A stretch of DNA of 64,000 nt from Rhodobacteraceae bacterium HLUCCO18 (GCA_001314805.1 LJSY01000003.1:29912-93911), one strand, 5' to 3'. Numbered from the stretch's first letter, positions 28,425-37,150 are shown. Numbers and translations are program-made. Notes: generated by a model not told the origin, from the letters alone.

Positions 28425-28835
28425 TCAAAACGGCTTGAACACCACGAGGATCAAAACGCCGATGGCGCCGAGAACGCTGATTTCGTTGAAAACACGCAGC
28501 CAGAAATCGCTTTCGTCGAAAATTCCACGCCTGGCACGGAGGATCAGCCGCCCGGTCCAACCGTAATGGAGTGCCAGAAGACCCACGAGCCCCAGCTTCG
28601 TCCAGGCCCAGAGCGGGAAGCCCCACCACCAGAAAAGCCAGAGCCCGGAGAGAATCGCCACCACGCCGAGACCCAGCGAAAAGCGGTAGACCCGGACCGT
28701 CAGGTCGCCCGCCGGGCCGAATTCGCCGGTGGCCGCGTATTCGCGTTTCCAGAAGATCAGCCCGCGCGGGGCCACGAAGATCCCCGTCATCCAGCCCAGA
28801 ACGGCTAGCAAATGCAGCACCTTGACCCATTCCAT
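28425..28835 (-). CDS. CopD/HemJ-like membrane protein
   Basis: This 136-residue inner-membrane protein has four hydrophobic segments. The start WVKVLHLLAVLGWMTGIFVA and the later K-L-x-L-V-x-L-L-x-L-H-Y pattern resemble the CopD superfamily and HemJ-type protoporphyrinogen oxidase, with His residues near 8 and 90 that could bind heme. It lacks enough of the HemJ signature for me to call it HemJ. The ATG at 28835 gives the family N-terminus. It is 37 bases upstream of the secreted protein gene on the same strand. Confidence 0.7.
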   Translation of the reverse strand: MEWVKVLHLLAVLGWMTGIFVAPRGLIFWKREYAATGEFGPAGDLTVRVYRFSLGLGVVAILSGLWLFWWWGFPLWAWTKLGLVGLLALHYGWTGRLILRARRGIFDESDFWLRVFNEISVLGAIGVLILVVFKPF

Positions 28836-28914
28836 AGGTGCTTGACTGACGGCAAACTGCGCGGACCGCAATGGGCGATTTCGTCCCGTGGCCCCGCCCC
28901 GGGACGAGTTTTTG

Positions 28915-28952
28915 TTGTCAGGCGGCGATATTGGTTATATTTCTTTACCAAT
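28915..28952 (+). promoter_or_regulatory. predicted glcD promoter with LysR-type inverted repeat
   Basis: ATTGGT-N11-ACCAAT (28930-28952) is a perfect 6-base inverted repeat with the T-N11-A spacing typical of LysR-type regulators. It covers the likely -10 region: TTGTCA at 28915-28920, then TATATT 15 bases later or TATTTC 17 bases later. The position, 42 bases before the glcD start, suits an operator. No LysR gene is present in the window. FadR-type GlcC sites usually have a shorter spacer. Confidence 0.5.
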
Positions 28953-28993
28953 CTCGCGGGCTGAGAGGCCCGGATCAGTGGAGGAGGACCACG

Positions 28994-30439
28994 ATGGAAA
29001 TGCCGGCACCCGACAGCGCCGTTCTGTCCCGAAAACCGCGCATCGTGGCGCGCCTCCAGGAGGTTCTGGGCAAGACCGGCGTCATCCATGACGAGGCCGA
29101 GACGCGCGCCTATGAATGCGACGCGCTGACAGCCTACAAATGTCCGCCGCTCGCCGTGGTGCTGCCCTCCAGCACGGCGGAGGTCGCGGCGATCATGAAG
29201 GTCTGTCACCAGGAAGGCGTTCCCGTCGTGCCGCGCGGGTCGGGCACGTCGCTGGCCGGGGGCGCGCTTCCCACCGCCGACAGCGTGATCCTTGGCGTGT
29301 CGCGGCTTACCCGAGTGCTCGAAATCGACTACGACAACCGCTTCATCCGCGTGCAGTCGGGGCGCACGAACCTGAGCGTCACCGGCGCGGTGGAGGAGGA
29401 GGATTTCTTCTACGCCCCCGACCCGTCGAGCCAGCTTGCCTGCGCCATCGCGGGCAACGTGGCGATGAATTCCGGCGGCGCGCATTGCCTGAAATACGGC
29501 GTGACCACGAACAACCTCATGGGCGTGACCATGGTCACGATGGACGGCCAGGTGCTGGAGATCGGCGGCGCGCATCTGGACGCGGCGGGCTATGACCTGC
29601 TGGGTGTGATCTGCGGATCGGAAGGGCAGCTTGGCGTGGTGACCGAGGCGACGCTGCGCATCCTGCGCAAGCCCGAGGGCGCGCGGCCCGTGCTGATGGG
29701 GTTCGATTCGAACGAGGTGGCCGGTGCCTGCGTGTCCGACATCATCAAGGCGGGCGTCCTGCCCGTTGCGATCGAGTTCATGGACCGCCCCTGCATCGAG
29801 GCGACGGAGGCCTTCGCCAAGGCGGGCTACCCAATGTGCGAGGCGCTGCTTATCGTGGAGGTCGAAGGCTCCGACGCCGAGATCGACGAACAGCTGGGCG
29901 TCATCATGCAGATCGCGCGCCGCCACAACCCGGTGGAGCTGCGCGAGGCGCAGTCCGAGGACGAGGCCAAGCGCATCTGGCTGGGCCGCAAATCGGCCTT
30001 CGGCGCCATGGGGCAGATCAACGATTACATGTGTCTCGACGGGACCATCCCGGTCAGCGCGCTGCCGGAGGTCCTGCGCCGGATCGCCGAGATGTCGGAC
30101 GAATACGGGCTGAAGGTCGCCAACGTGTTCCATGCGGGCGACGGCAACATGCATCCCCTGATCCTGTTCGACGCCAACAAGCCGGGCGACCTGGAGCTGT
30201 GCGAGGCGTTCGGCGCCGATATCCTTAAGCTCTGCGTCGAGGTAGGCGGTTGCCTGACGGGAGAGCATGGCGTGGGGATCGAGAAGCGCGACCTGATGAC
30301 GACGCAGTTCGAGCCGCAGGACCTCGAGATCCAGATGAAGGTGAAGGACGTGTTCGATCCCGGCTGGCTTCTGAACCCGGCCAAGGTGTTCCCGCTGGCC
30401 GCCTCCGAGGCGCGGCGCAAGCGCCGTCTCGCCGCCTGA
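28994..30439 (+). CDS. glcD: glycolate oxidase subunit GlcD (FAD-linked)
   Basis: GlcD is the flavin subunit of glycolate dehydrogenase, which oxidises glycolate to glyoxylate and passes electrons through GlcF to the membrane chain. The 481-residue product has the PCMH FAD-binding domain (VPRGSGTSLAGGALP near 82, PDPSSQLACAIAGNVAMNSG near 140) and the FAD-oxidase C-terminal domain ending with GGCLTGEHGVGIEKRD near 423. GAGGAGG precedes the ATG. It is the first gene of glcD-glcE-orf-glcF. Confidence 0.96.
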   Translation: MEMPAPDSAVLSRKPRIVARLQEVLGKTGVIHDEAETRAYECDALTAYKCPPLAVVLPSSTAEVAAIMKVCHQEGVPVVPRGSGTSLAGGALPTADSVILGVSRLTRVLEIDYDNRFIRVQSGRTNLSVTGAVEEEDFFYAPDPSSQLACAIAGNVAMNSGGAHCLKYGVTTNNLMGVTMVTMDGQVLEIGGAHLDAAGYDLLGVICGSEGQLGVVTEATLRILRKPEGARPVLMGFDSNEVAGACVSDIIKAGVLPVAIEFMDRPCIEATEAFAKAGYPMCEALLIVEVEGSDAEIDEQLGVIMQIARRHNPVELREAQSEDEAKRIWLGRKSAFGAMGQINDYMCLDGTIPVSALPEVLRRIAEMSDEYGLKVANVFHAGDGNMHPLILFDANKPGDLELCEAFGADILKLCVEVGGCLTGEHGVGIEKRDLMTTQFEPQDLEIQMKVKDVFDPGWLLNPAKVFPLAASEARRKRRLAA

Positions 30440-30453
30440 CGGCGCCGACCCGT

Positions 30454-30507
30454 GCGAGGGGGCGAGCCCCCTCGCGCTCCCCCGTGCGTATTTTTGGAAA
30501 GATGAAG
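30454..30507 (+). repeat. hairpin plus dispersed repeat copy 3, upstream of glcE
   Basis: A strong hairpin (GCGAGGGGGC at 30454-30463 pairing with 30466-30475) follows glcD. After CGCTCCCCCG comes a full repeat copy, TGCGTATTTTTGG plus AAAGATGAAG (30485-30507). The end of the repeat runs into GGAG, so it supplies the SD of glcE. The hairpin lacks a U-run and may act as an mRNA-stability element between glcD and glcE. Confidence 0.8.
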
Positions 30508-30519
30508 GAGCGCGGGCCC

Positions 30520-31641
30520 GTGCTGACCCCAACGAGTGAAGCGGAACTGAGCGCGGCCATCGCTTCGGCCGATGGACCCTTGCGCATTCTGGGCGGCGGG
30601 ACACGGCCGATCGGGCGGCCCGTGACGGGGCAAGCCCTGTCGCTGGGCGCACTGAGCGGTGTCGAGTTGTACGAACCCGGCGCCCTGACGATTGTCGTGA
30701 AGGCGGGGACCCCGCTCGCGGAGGTCGAGGCGTTGCTGGCGAAGGAAAATCAGCGCCTGCCCTTCGAGCCGATGGATCACCGCACGCTTCTGGGAACGGA
30801 GGGTGAGCCGACGATCGGCGGTGTCGTGGCGGCCAATGTCTCGGGCCCGCGCCGTATCCAGGCGGGCGCCTGCCGCGACAGCCTGATCGGCGTGCGCTTC
30901 GTGGATGGCAGCGGCACGATCCTGAAGAATGGCGGGCGGGTGATGAAGAACGTCACCGGCTACGATCTGGTGAAGCTCATGGCGGGGTCATGGGGCACGC
31001 TGGGCGTTCTGACGGAGGTCGCCTTCAAGGTTCTGCCCGAGACCGAGACGCAGGCGAACGTGCTGATCGATGGCCTGAGCCCGCATCAGGCGGTGGAGGC
31101 GATGTCCACTGCGCTGGGCTCGCCCTTCGAGATCACGGGGGCGGCGCATCTGCCGGGGGACAGCCCGTTGACGATGCTGCGGCTCGAGGGGTTCGCGGCG
31201 AGCGTGGCCTACCGGACGGAGCGGCTGAGCGCGCTTCTGGCGCCCTTCGGTTCGGTTCGGGCCGACAGCGATGCGGCGTCGGTGCGCGCGGCCTGGCGGG
31301 ACCTGCGCGATGTCGCGGCCTTCAGCGGCGCGCCGGGGGATGTCTGGCGCATCTCGGTCAAGCCCTCCGACGCGCCGGATATCGCCGCGCTTGCGGGGGG
31401 GCGCGCGATGTTCGACTGGGGCGGCGGCCTGATCTGGGTGCTCGCTCCGGAGGCGACCGATCTGCGTGCGCGCCTCGGCGCCTTCGCCGGACACGCGACG
31501 CTTGTGCGCGCCTCCGAGGAGACGCGTGCGCGCATCGCGCCGTTCCAGCCTGCGGCGGCGCCGATCGCCGCGCTTTCGGAGGGGCTGCGCCGGCAATTCG
31601 ACCCGAGGGGCATTCTGAACCCCGGCCTGATGGCGGCCTGA
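30520..31641 (+). CDS. glcE: glycolate oxidase subunit GlcE
   Basis: GlcE is the second FAD-binding subunit of glycolate oxidase. The 373-residue product (from GTG 30520) has the short PCMH domain of this subunit: PLRILGGGTRPIG near 24, LLGTEGEPTIGGVVAANVSG near 90, and a C-terminal FDPRGILNPGL. Two starts are possible: ATG at 30502, inside the dispersed repeat, or GTG at 30520 with AAGGAG nine bases upstream. GTG gives MLTPTSEAELSAAI, the usual family N-terminus. It lies 80 bases after glcD. Confidence 0.93.
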   Translation: MLTPTSEAELSAAIASADGPLRILGGGTRPIGRPVTGQALSLGALSGVELYEPGALTIVVKAGTPLAEVEALLAKENQRLPFEPMDHRTLLGTEGEPTIGGVVAANVSGPRRIQAGACRDSLIGVRFVDGSGTILKNGGRVMKNVTGYDLVKLMAGSWGTLGVLTEVAFKVLPETETQANVLIDGLSPHQAVEAMSTALGSPFEITGAAHLPGDSPLTMLRLEGFAASVAYRTERLSALLAPFGSVRADSDAASVRAAWRDLRDVAAFSGAPGDVWRISVKPSDAPDIAALAGGRAMFDWGGGLIWVLAPEATDLRARLGAFAGHATLVRASEETRARIAPFQPAAAPIAALSEGLRRQFDPRGILNPGLMAA

Positions 31642-31654
31642 GGAGACGGGGAAG

Positions 31655-31999
31655 ATGATCGCAGAAGCACTCCCCGTCGCACTTGTCTCGGCCGCCGTGT
31701 TCGGCGGGCTGGCGCTCATGTCGGACCGTCCGCGCGGGGCGTTTATCGCCCAAGGCATCCTTGTCGCGGGCGCAATCATCGTGTTCATCGCCATCCTGCG
31801 CACCGATGGCGTCGCGGGACTGCCGCCCGAGCGCATCGCGGCCTTCGGCGTCGGGCTGATGGCGGCGGCGGTGGCGGGCATGCTCTACCACCTCTATCTC
31901 GGCCGGTTCGAGCGGGTCTGGGCCGCGCGGGGCGTCTTCCTGCTGGTCTACCTGTTCGTCTCGGCGCTCTTTGGCCTGATATTCCTTTCCCTGATCTGA
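31655..31999 (+). CDS. small membrane protein between glcE and glcF
   Basis: This 114-residue protein has four hydrophobic segments (about 7-22, 29-47, 62-84 and 91-113) and no recognised domain. A good SD (GAGGAGACGGGG) lies just upstream, and it starts 13 bases after glcE and ends 10 bases before glcF, so it is in the same transcript. It could anchor the otherwise soluble GlcDEF complex at the membrane or help move glycolate, but this is inference from position alone. Confidence 0.75.
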   Translation: MIAEALPVALVSAAVFGGLALMSDRPRGAFIAQGILVAGAIIVFIAILRTDGVAGLPPERIAAFGVGLMAAAVAGMLYHLYLGRFERVWAARGVFLLVYLFVSALFGLIFLSLI

Positions 32000-32009
32000 A
32001 AGCGCGGAC

Positions 32010-33332
32010 ATGCAAACCACATTCACGCCCGAGCAGCTGAAGGACCCGGCGATCCGGAGGTCGAACGAGGTTCTCAGGACCTGCGTGCATTGCGGGTTTT
32101 GCACTGCCACCTGCCCGACCTACCAGGTGCTCGGGGACGAGCTCGACAGTCCGCGTGGGCGGATATATCTTATAAAAGATATGCTGGAGAACGGGCGCCC
32201 GGCCGACGAGAAGACGGTCAAGCATATCGACCGCTGCCTGAGCTGCCTCGCCTGCATGACGACCTGCCCTTCGGGCGTGCACTACATGCATCTCGTGGAC
32301 CACGCGCGGGAGTATATCGAGCAGACCTATCGCCGCCCGCTTTTCGAGCGGCTGCTGCGCTGGACGCTGGCGCGGATCCTGCCCTATCCGATGCGCTTCC
32401 GGGTCGCGCTACTGGGCGCCAAGATCGGCCGGCCCTTCGCCTTTCTGATGCCGGATGCGCGGCTGAAGGCGATGCTGGCCATGGCCCCGAAGCAGATCCC
32501 GCCGGTCAGCCGCAACGACGACCCGCAGGTCTTTCCGGCCGAGGGCGAACGCAAGATGCGCGTGGCGCTGATGACGGGTTGCGCGCAGCGGGCGCTGAAC
32601 ACCGACATCAACGATGCCACGATCCGGCTGCTGACGCGGCTGGGTTGCGATGTGGTGATCGCCGAGGGGCAGGGCTGCTGCGGGGCGCTGACCCATCACA
32701 TGGGCAAGACGGCCGAAAGCCATGCCACGGCGGCGAGGAACATCCGCGCCTGGCACCGCGAGATGACGGGCGAGGGGCTGGATGCGGTGGTCATCAACAC
32801 CTCCGGTTGCGGCACGACGGTGAAGGATTACGGCCACATGTTCCGCAACGAGGCGCTGGCCACCGAGGCGCAGGCGGTCAGCGAGATCGCCATGGACGTC
32901 TCGGAGGTGCTGATGAGACTCGACCTGCCCGAAGGCGCGCCCAAGGGGCTGAAGATCGCCTATCACGCGGCCTGTTCGCTGCAGCACGGCCAGCAGATCA
33001 AGACATTCCCTAAGGACCTGCTGAAGCGTGCCGGCTTCAAGGTGAGCGAACCTGCGGACAGTCACCTCTGCTGTGGCTCGGCGGGGACCTACAACCTCAT
33101 GCAACCCGAGATTTCCGGGCAGCTGAAGGCACGCAAGGTCGAGACGCTCGAGATGACGAAGCCCGACATCATCGCCGCCGGCAATATCGGCTGCATGATG
33201 CAGATCGGGTCGGGCACGGACATTCCCATCGTACATACGGTCGAGCTGCTGGACTGGGCCACGGGCGGTCCGCGGCCATCCGCGCTCGACGCGCCGGGCA
33301 AGCGTGAGGTGCCGGTGCCGATCCTGCGCTGA
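32010..33332 (+). CDS. glcF: glycolate oxidase iron-sulfur subunit GlcF
   Basis: GlcF carries electrons from the flavin subunits of glycolate oxidase. The 440-residue product has two 4Fe-4S motifs, CVHCGFCTATCP at 25-36 and CLSCLACMTTCP at 76-87, and two CCG domains (GQGCCGALTHHMG and HLCCGSAGTYNL). Codons 52-58 contain an AT-rich perfect inverted repeat (32165-32182) using ATA codons that are rare in this window; this is unusual for the gene. Confidence 0.96.
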   Translation: MQTTFTPEQLKDPAIRRSNEVLRTCVHCGFCTATCPTYQVLGDELDSPRGRIYLIKDMLENGRPADEKTVKHIDRCLSCLACMTTCPSGVHYMHLVDHAREYIEQTYRRPLFERLLRWTLARILPYPMRFRVALLGAKIGRPFAFLMPDARLKAMLAMAPKQIPPVSRNDDPQVFPAEGERKMRVALMTGCAQRALNTDINDATIRLLTRLGCDVVIAEGQGCCGALTHHMGKTAESHATAARNIRAWHREMTGEGLDAVVINTSGCGTTVKDYGHMFRNEALATEAQAVSEIAMDVSEVLMRLDLPEGAPKGLKIAYHAACSLQHGQQIKTFPKDLLKRAGFKVSEPADSHLCCGSAGTYNLMQPEISGQLKARKVETLEMTKPDIIAAGNIGCMMQIGSGTDIPIVHTVELLDWATGGPRPSALDAPGKREVPVPILR

Positions 33333-33428
33333 GGCGCGCGGGCCGGATTCCGGATCGGGCACATTGGAGTCCAAATTCGGCCATCTGCGCCGTCTAGGCC
33401 GGACGGGTACCTGCGGACCGGAGGCCCC

Positions 33429-34280
33429 ATGCGATTGTTCCCCTTTGCGCTTTTGCTGAGCGCCCTGGCCGGGCCGTTGATGGCGCAGAGCCTGCCAAGC
33501 GAACAGCGGGCCGTTGCACTGGGGGGTCTGCGCCCTCTGGCCAGCGCCGATGCCGCCGAGGCATGGACCGGGGTGGGGCGTCTGGACACGGGGCATTCCT
33601 TCTGTTCGGCGACGCTGATCTCCGAGCGTCTGGTCCTGACCGCCGCCCATTGCCTGTTCCACGCCGAGACTGCCGCGCGCTTTCCCGATGATGCGCTGAC
33701 CTTCCAGTCGGGCCTGCGCAATGGCCGCCCCGAGGCCCTGCGGGGTGTTCGCAGATCCTTCGTGCCCGAGGCCTACACCTTCGACCTGTCGCCCGCTTTC
33801 GACGGGATCTCGCATGACATGGCGCTTCTCGAGCTGGAGCTTCCGATCCGGTCGAACGGCATCGCACCCATCGGCACCGGGCGCCGGGCCGGGCGGGGCG
33901 ATGCCGTCACGGTCGTCTCCTACGGCGCGGACCGTGAAGCGGTCGCCTCGATCGAGGAGGGCTGTCTCGTCCTCGAAAGCCATGCCGCCGTGCGGATGCT
34001 GTCGTGCAACGTGAACCAGGGCAGTTCGGGCGCGCCGGTGATGCGTATGACGCCGGACGGCCCCGAGATCGTTGCGGTGATCTCGGCCACGGCGACGGAC
34101 CGGACCGGGCGCGACGTGTCCATGGCCGTGGCGCTCGATGGCCCTTTCGCGGGGCTTCTCGACCAGATGGATCGCGGCGCGCGGCCCGGCGCGATGTCGG
34201 GATCCGGGACCGGCCTCCTGTCGCCGCGCGCCGCGGATGGCGGACGCTCGCGGCTGGGCGCACGGTTCCTGAGGCCCTGA
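33429..34280 (+). CDS. trypsin-like serine protease
   Basis: This 283-residue exported protease has a signal peptide at about 1-20 (ending LMAQ) and a trypsin/glutamyl-endopeptidase-like fold. The catalytic triad is visible: His74 in TAAHC, Asp130 in HDMALLEL and Ser200 in QGSSGAP. The usual GDSGGP is altered to GSSGAP. The C-terminal 40 residues are Gly/Arg-rich and probably disordered. Substrate is unknown. It stands alone, 96 bases after glcF. Confidence 0.87.
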   Translation: MRLFPFALLLSALAGPLMAQSLPSEQRAVALGGLRPLASADAAEAWTGVGRLDTGHSFCSATLISERLVLTAAHCLFHAETAARFPDDALTFQSGLRNGRPEALRGVRRSFVPEAYTFDLSPAFDGISHDMALLELELPIRSNGIAPIGTGRRAGRGDAVTVVSYGADREAVASIEEGCLVLESHAAVRMLSCNVNQGSSGAPVMRMTPDGPEIVAVISATATDRTGRDVSMAVALDGPFAGLLDQMDRGARPGAMSGSGTGLLSPRAADGGRSRLGARFLRP

Positions 34281-34431
34281 TATCCCGGCGTTCAGGGGCT
34301 CTTGAAACCCGGTTTTCCGTAACCCACCTGATTTCTGCGCCGATGCCAGCAAGGGTCGGCGCATCCGACTGGACGGCGCCCGGCGATCGGGGCCGCTCCG
34401 CACATCGTTATCGCTCAATGGAGGATGACCC

Positions 34432-34887
34432 ATGCGAACCTACGATCTTTCACCGCTCTACCGTGCCACCGTCGGTTTCGACCGGATGGCCGACCTTCTG
34501 GACCGCGTCATGACGCAGGACAGCGCGCCCAGCACCTACCCCCCCTACAACATCGAGAAGACGGCCGAGGATGCCTATCGCATCTCGATCGCCGTTGCGG
34601 GCTTCACCGACGCCGAGCTGTCGGTCGAGCAGCGCGAGACGGAGCTTGTCGTCACCGCCCGCAAGGAACGGGACGAGGCGGATCGCACCTACCTGCATCG
34701 CGGCATCGCCACGCGCGCCTTCGAGAAGCGTTTCCAGCTGGCCGACCATGTCCGCGTGACCGGTGCCTCCCACGAAAACGGCATGCTGCATGTCGATCTC
34801 GTGCGCGAGGTGCCCGAGGCGCTGAAGCCGCGGCAGATCGAGATCTCGCGCGCCGGCACCAAGGCGATCGAGGCGGAAACCGCCTGA
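34432..34887 (+). CDS. Hsp20 family small heat-shock protein
   Basis: This 151-residue alpha-crystallin-type chaperone (IbpA-like) binds unfolding proteins and prevents aggregation. It has the class A N-terminus (LSPLYRATVGFDRMADLLDR), the alpha-crystallin domain from YNIEKTAEDAYRISIAVAGF to residue 130, and the C-terminal anchor PRQIEIS (I-x-I type). GGAG precedes the ATG. No heat-shock promoter match was convincing in the 150 bases upstream, which hold no gene. Confidence 0.93.
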   Translation: MRTYDLSPLYRATVGFDRMADLLDRVMTQDSAPSTYPPYNIEKTAEDAYRISIAVAGFTDAELSVEQRETELVVTARKERDEADRTYLHRGIATRAFEKRFQLADHVRVTGASHENGMLHVDLVREVPEALKPRQIEISRAGTKAIEAETA

Positions 34888-34940
34888 TCCGGCTTCAGGT
34901 CGATGCAAATCGGGGGCGGTCCTGCGGGGCCGCCCTTTCT

Positions 34941-36116
34941 TCATGCGGGCAGGCGCCTGAGAAGCGCGGCACCGGCCAGCGGCGCCGCCGCGCAGAGGAC
35001 GAGAACGGCGCCGTAGCCGGCGGCATCGGCCAGCACCGCGCCAAGGCCGGGCGCCGCGGCGAAGGCGAAGAGCGACAGGCGCGCCACCGCCCCGGCGCTT
35101 TCGCCGAAGCCGGCCTCGCCCATCACCTCGCGGATGACGACCGGGCGCAGGATCGAGATGACGCCGTTGCCCACGCCGAGGGCCACCGCGAAGACCAGCA
35201 CCAGCGCGGGAAGCGTGGCCGCCGCGCCCATGGCAAGTGCGGCGCCGGAGACGAACAGAAACGCAGCCAGCGTCACGGCGCGCGCCGCGGCGCGGGCGCC
35301 CGCCAGCGTTAGGATGATGCGGCCCACGACCTGTGCCGGGCCGATCACCGAGGCCGCGAGGATGGCCAGATCGTCCGGCACGCCGAGCGCTTTCATCAGC
35401 GGCAACAGGTTGGTCAGCAGGATCGCCGCGCCCAGCGCCGTCAGCGCGAAGCCCAGCCCGACCGGCCAGAACCCGGGCCGCCCCATCGCGCGCGTCCCGG
35501 GCGGCGGTGCCGCGGAGGCGGGGTCGCGGTTCAGCGCCTCGGCCTCGAGCCGCGCGGAGGCGAGCCGGTGGAGCGGCAGGACGAGGATCAGGACCATCCC
35601 GGCCAGCACCCAGATCGCCGCGCGCCAGCCGCCCGTTGCCGTGACCGCCGCCGTCAGCGGATAGGCCAGCGTCGAGGCGAAGCCCGCCGCCAGCGTGATC
35701 GCGGTGATGGCCGATCGCGCGCGCGGACCCCGGGCGCGGGTGACGATGGAAAACGTCGCGTCATAGAGCGTCGCGGCCATCATCAGGCCAAGCCACGCCC
35801 AGACCGCGTAGAACTGCCAGAGCGTCGTGATCCGGGTCAGCGCCAAGAGGCCCAGAAGCGCCCCGACCGTGCCGAGCGTCATCGCGAACGGCGCCCCGCC
35901 ACGGTCGATGATGCGGCCGATGTGGGGGGCCGCCAGCCCCTGCACGGCGAGTGCGAGGCTGAAGGCGCCCATGGTGGGCGCCGCGGACCAGCCGAACTCG
36001 GCCTGCCAATGCAGAACGAGGGCGGGAAAGCTGTAGAAGATCGCGGCCCATATCACCGTCTCGGACAGCATCAGCGCGAGGATCGGCGGATCGCGCCAGG
36101 CGGGCGTCGGTGTCAC
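34941..36116 (-). CDS. MFS transporter
   Basis: This 391-residue inner-membrane protein has about twelve hydrophobic segments. It shows the loop 2-3 signature of the major facilitator superfamily in weakened form (GRIIDRGGAPFAMTLGTV near 68). The second half repeats the pattern with GRIILTLAGARAAAR near 260. Substrate is not predictable; the sequence looks like members of the oxalate/formate or cyanate-type branch, but this is weak. The start is GTG at 36116, four bases after the gene upstream on the same strand, so the two are probably co-transcribed. Confidence 0.85.
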   Translation of the reverse strand: MTPTPAWRDPPILALMLSETVIWAAIFYSFPALVLHWQAEFGWSAAPTMGAFSLALAVQGLAAPHIGRIIDRGGAPFAMTLGTVGALLGLLALTRITTLWQFYAVWAWLGLMMAATLYDATFSIVTRARGPRARSAITAITLAAGFASTLAYPLTAAVTATGGWRAAIWVLAGMVLILVLPLHRLASARLEAEALNRDPASAAPPPGTRAMGRPGFWPVGLGFALTALGAAILLTNLLPLMKALGVPDDLAILAASVIGPAQVVGRIILTLAGARAAARAVTLAAFLFVSGAALAMGAAATLPALVLVFAVALGVGNGVISILRPVVIREVMGEAGFGESAGAVARLSLFAFAAAPGLGAVLADAAGYGAVLVLCAAAPLAGAALLRRLPA

Positions 36117-36120
36117 GGGA

Positions 36121-36990
36121 TCAGAACCATTGCCCCGGCTCCATCAGGCCCAGCTCCATCAGCTGGAACGACGACCAGTTGAACCGCTCGGACTTGTGCC
36201 AGCGGAAATCCGCGATGTCGTGGCGCGAGCCCGGATTGGTCCTGAGCGCCTTGGCCACGCGGAAGGAACAGATCGCCCCGGTCAGCGAATGGTGCCACGG
36301 GCAGGCATAGGTGTTCATTTCCTCGTCGTTGAGCGTGTGGTCCGGCCTCAGCCGCAAGCCCGGCCGCGCCTGGAACAGGCCGATTCGGTCGATCCTGCGC
36401 TTGGATGTCGCCACATGCTCCTCGAACCGCCAGCGCAGCCCGCCGTAGAAATCCAACTGACGGTCCCGCACGGTGTCTTCGTCGCGTTTGCGGGTCTCGG
36501 CGTAGTAGCCGGACGAATCGAACAGCGCCGTCTTCACGGACACCGCGTCGGGAAAGCGGTTGAGGTCCCCGGCGTAGAGATCGATCACGAAGGTCAGGAC
36601 GGCATGGCGGCGTTCTTCCATGACCCATGTGGTCATCTCGCCAACGGTGCGGTCCTCGCAGAACGGGTAGAACAGGTATTCGCCGTTGTAACAGTAATGC
36701 AGCCACTGGCCCGGCGCCTTGTCGATCAGCGCGTTCACGACGTCCTGCGCGATATCGGGGCGGCGTGCGGGTTCCCGGACCCAGTGGATCGGTGCGTCGC
36801 CGCGTTCGGCCACAACCGCGTCGCCGATATCCGGCGGGGCGACCATGAACACGGCGCGGAACCCCAGGCCGAGGACGTGGTCGATCGTGCTGCCGATCTC
36901 GGTCCGGTCCTCGCAGATCACGACGGCGAACGGGCCCTTTCCGATATCGGTCCGGTCGGCCCGGAATGCGGCGAGGCTGTCGTACTGCAT
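36121..36990 (-). CDS. conserved hypothetical protein, possibly glycosyltransferase-like
   Basis: This 289-residue soluble protein has no motif I can assign firmly. The N-terminal half alternates short hydrophobic strands (FAVVICEDRTEIGSTIDHVLG, FRAVFMVAPP) like a Rossmann or GT-A fold. The middle has WLHYCYNGEYLFYPF with a later aromatic, charged C-terminal region (PWHHSLTGAICSFRVAKA). This suggests a distant GT2/GT92-type glycosyltransferase fold, with low certainty. It sits 4 bases before the MFS gene and has its own upstream region, shared with divergent miaB. Confidence 0.5.
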   Translation of the reverse strand: MQYDSLAAFRADRTDIGKGPFAVVICEDRTEIGSTIDHVLGLGFRAVFMVAPPDIGDAVVAERGDAPIHWVREPARRPDIAQDVVNALIDKAPGQWLHYCYNGEYLFYPFCEDRTVGEMTTWVMEERRHAVLTFVIDLYAGDLNRFPDAVSVKTALFDSSGYYAETRKRDEDTVRDRQLDFYGGLRWRFEEHVATSKRRIDRIGLFQARPGLRLRPDHTLNDEEMNTYACPWHHSLTGAICSFRVAKALRTNPGSRHDIADFRWHKSERFNWSSFQLMELGLMEPGQWF

Positions 36991-37069
36991 CTTCTGTTTT
37001 CTGCCCGTATGCTCTCAGATTGGCCTTGTCCCGACCGATTTGCAATCGCCGCCTGACGGGACGCGCACA

Positions 37070-37096
37070 TTGAACCGGTGCCGTGCCTGCTATACA
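37070..37096 (+). promoter_or_regulatory. possible miaB promoter
   Basis: TTGAAC at 37070-37075 and TATACA at 37091-37096 lie 55 bases before the miaB start. The spacer is only 15 bases, shorter than the usual 17, so the call is weak. The 160-base gap between the divergent genes shows nothing else clear. Confidence 0.35.
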
Positions 37097-37150
37097 TGGC
37101 CCGGATCGATACTCCCTTAAGCGGATTTCCAGCAACCACGCGGGCGCGCC

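Noticed and set aside
28425-28835. HemJ protoporphyrinogen oxidase
   Set aside because: The N-terminal pattern is similar, but the full HemJ signature is not present and no heme-synthesis genes are next to it, so it is left as CopD/HemJ-like.
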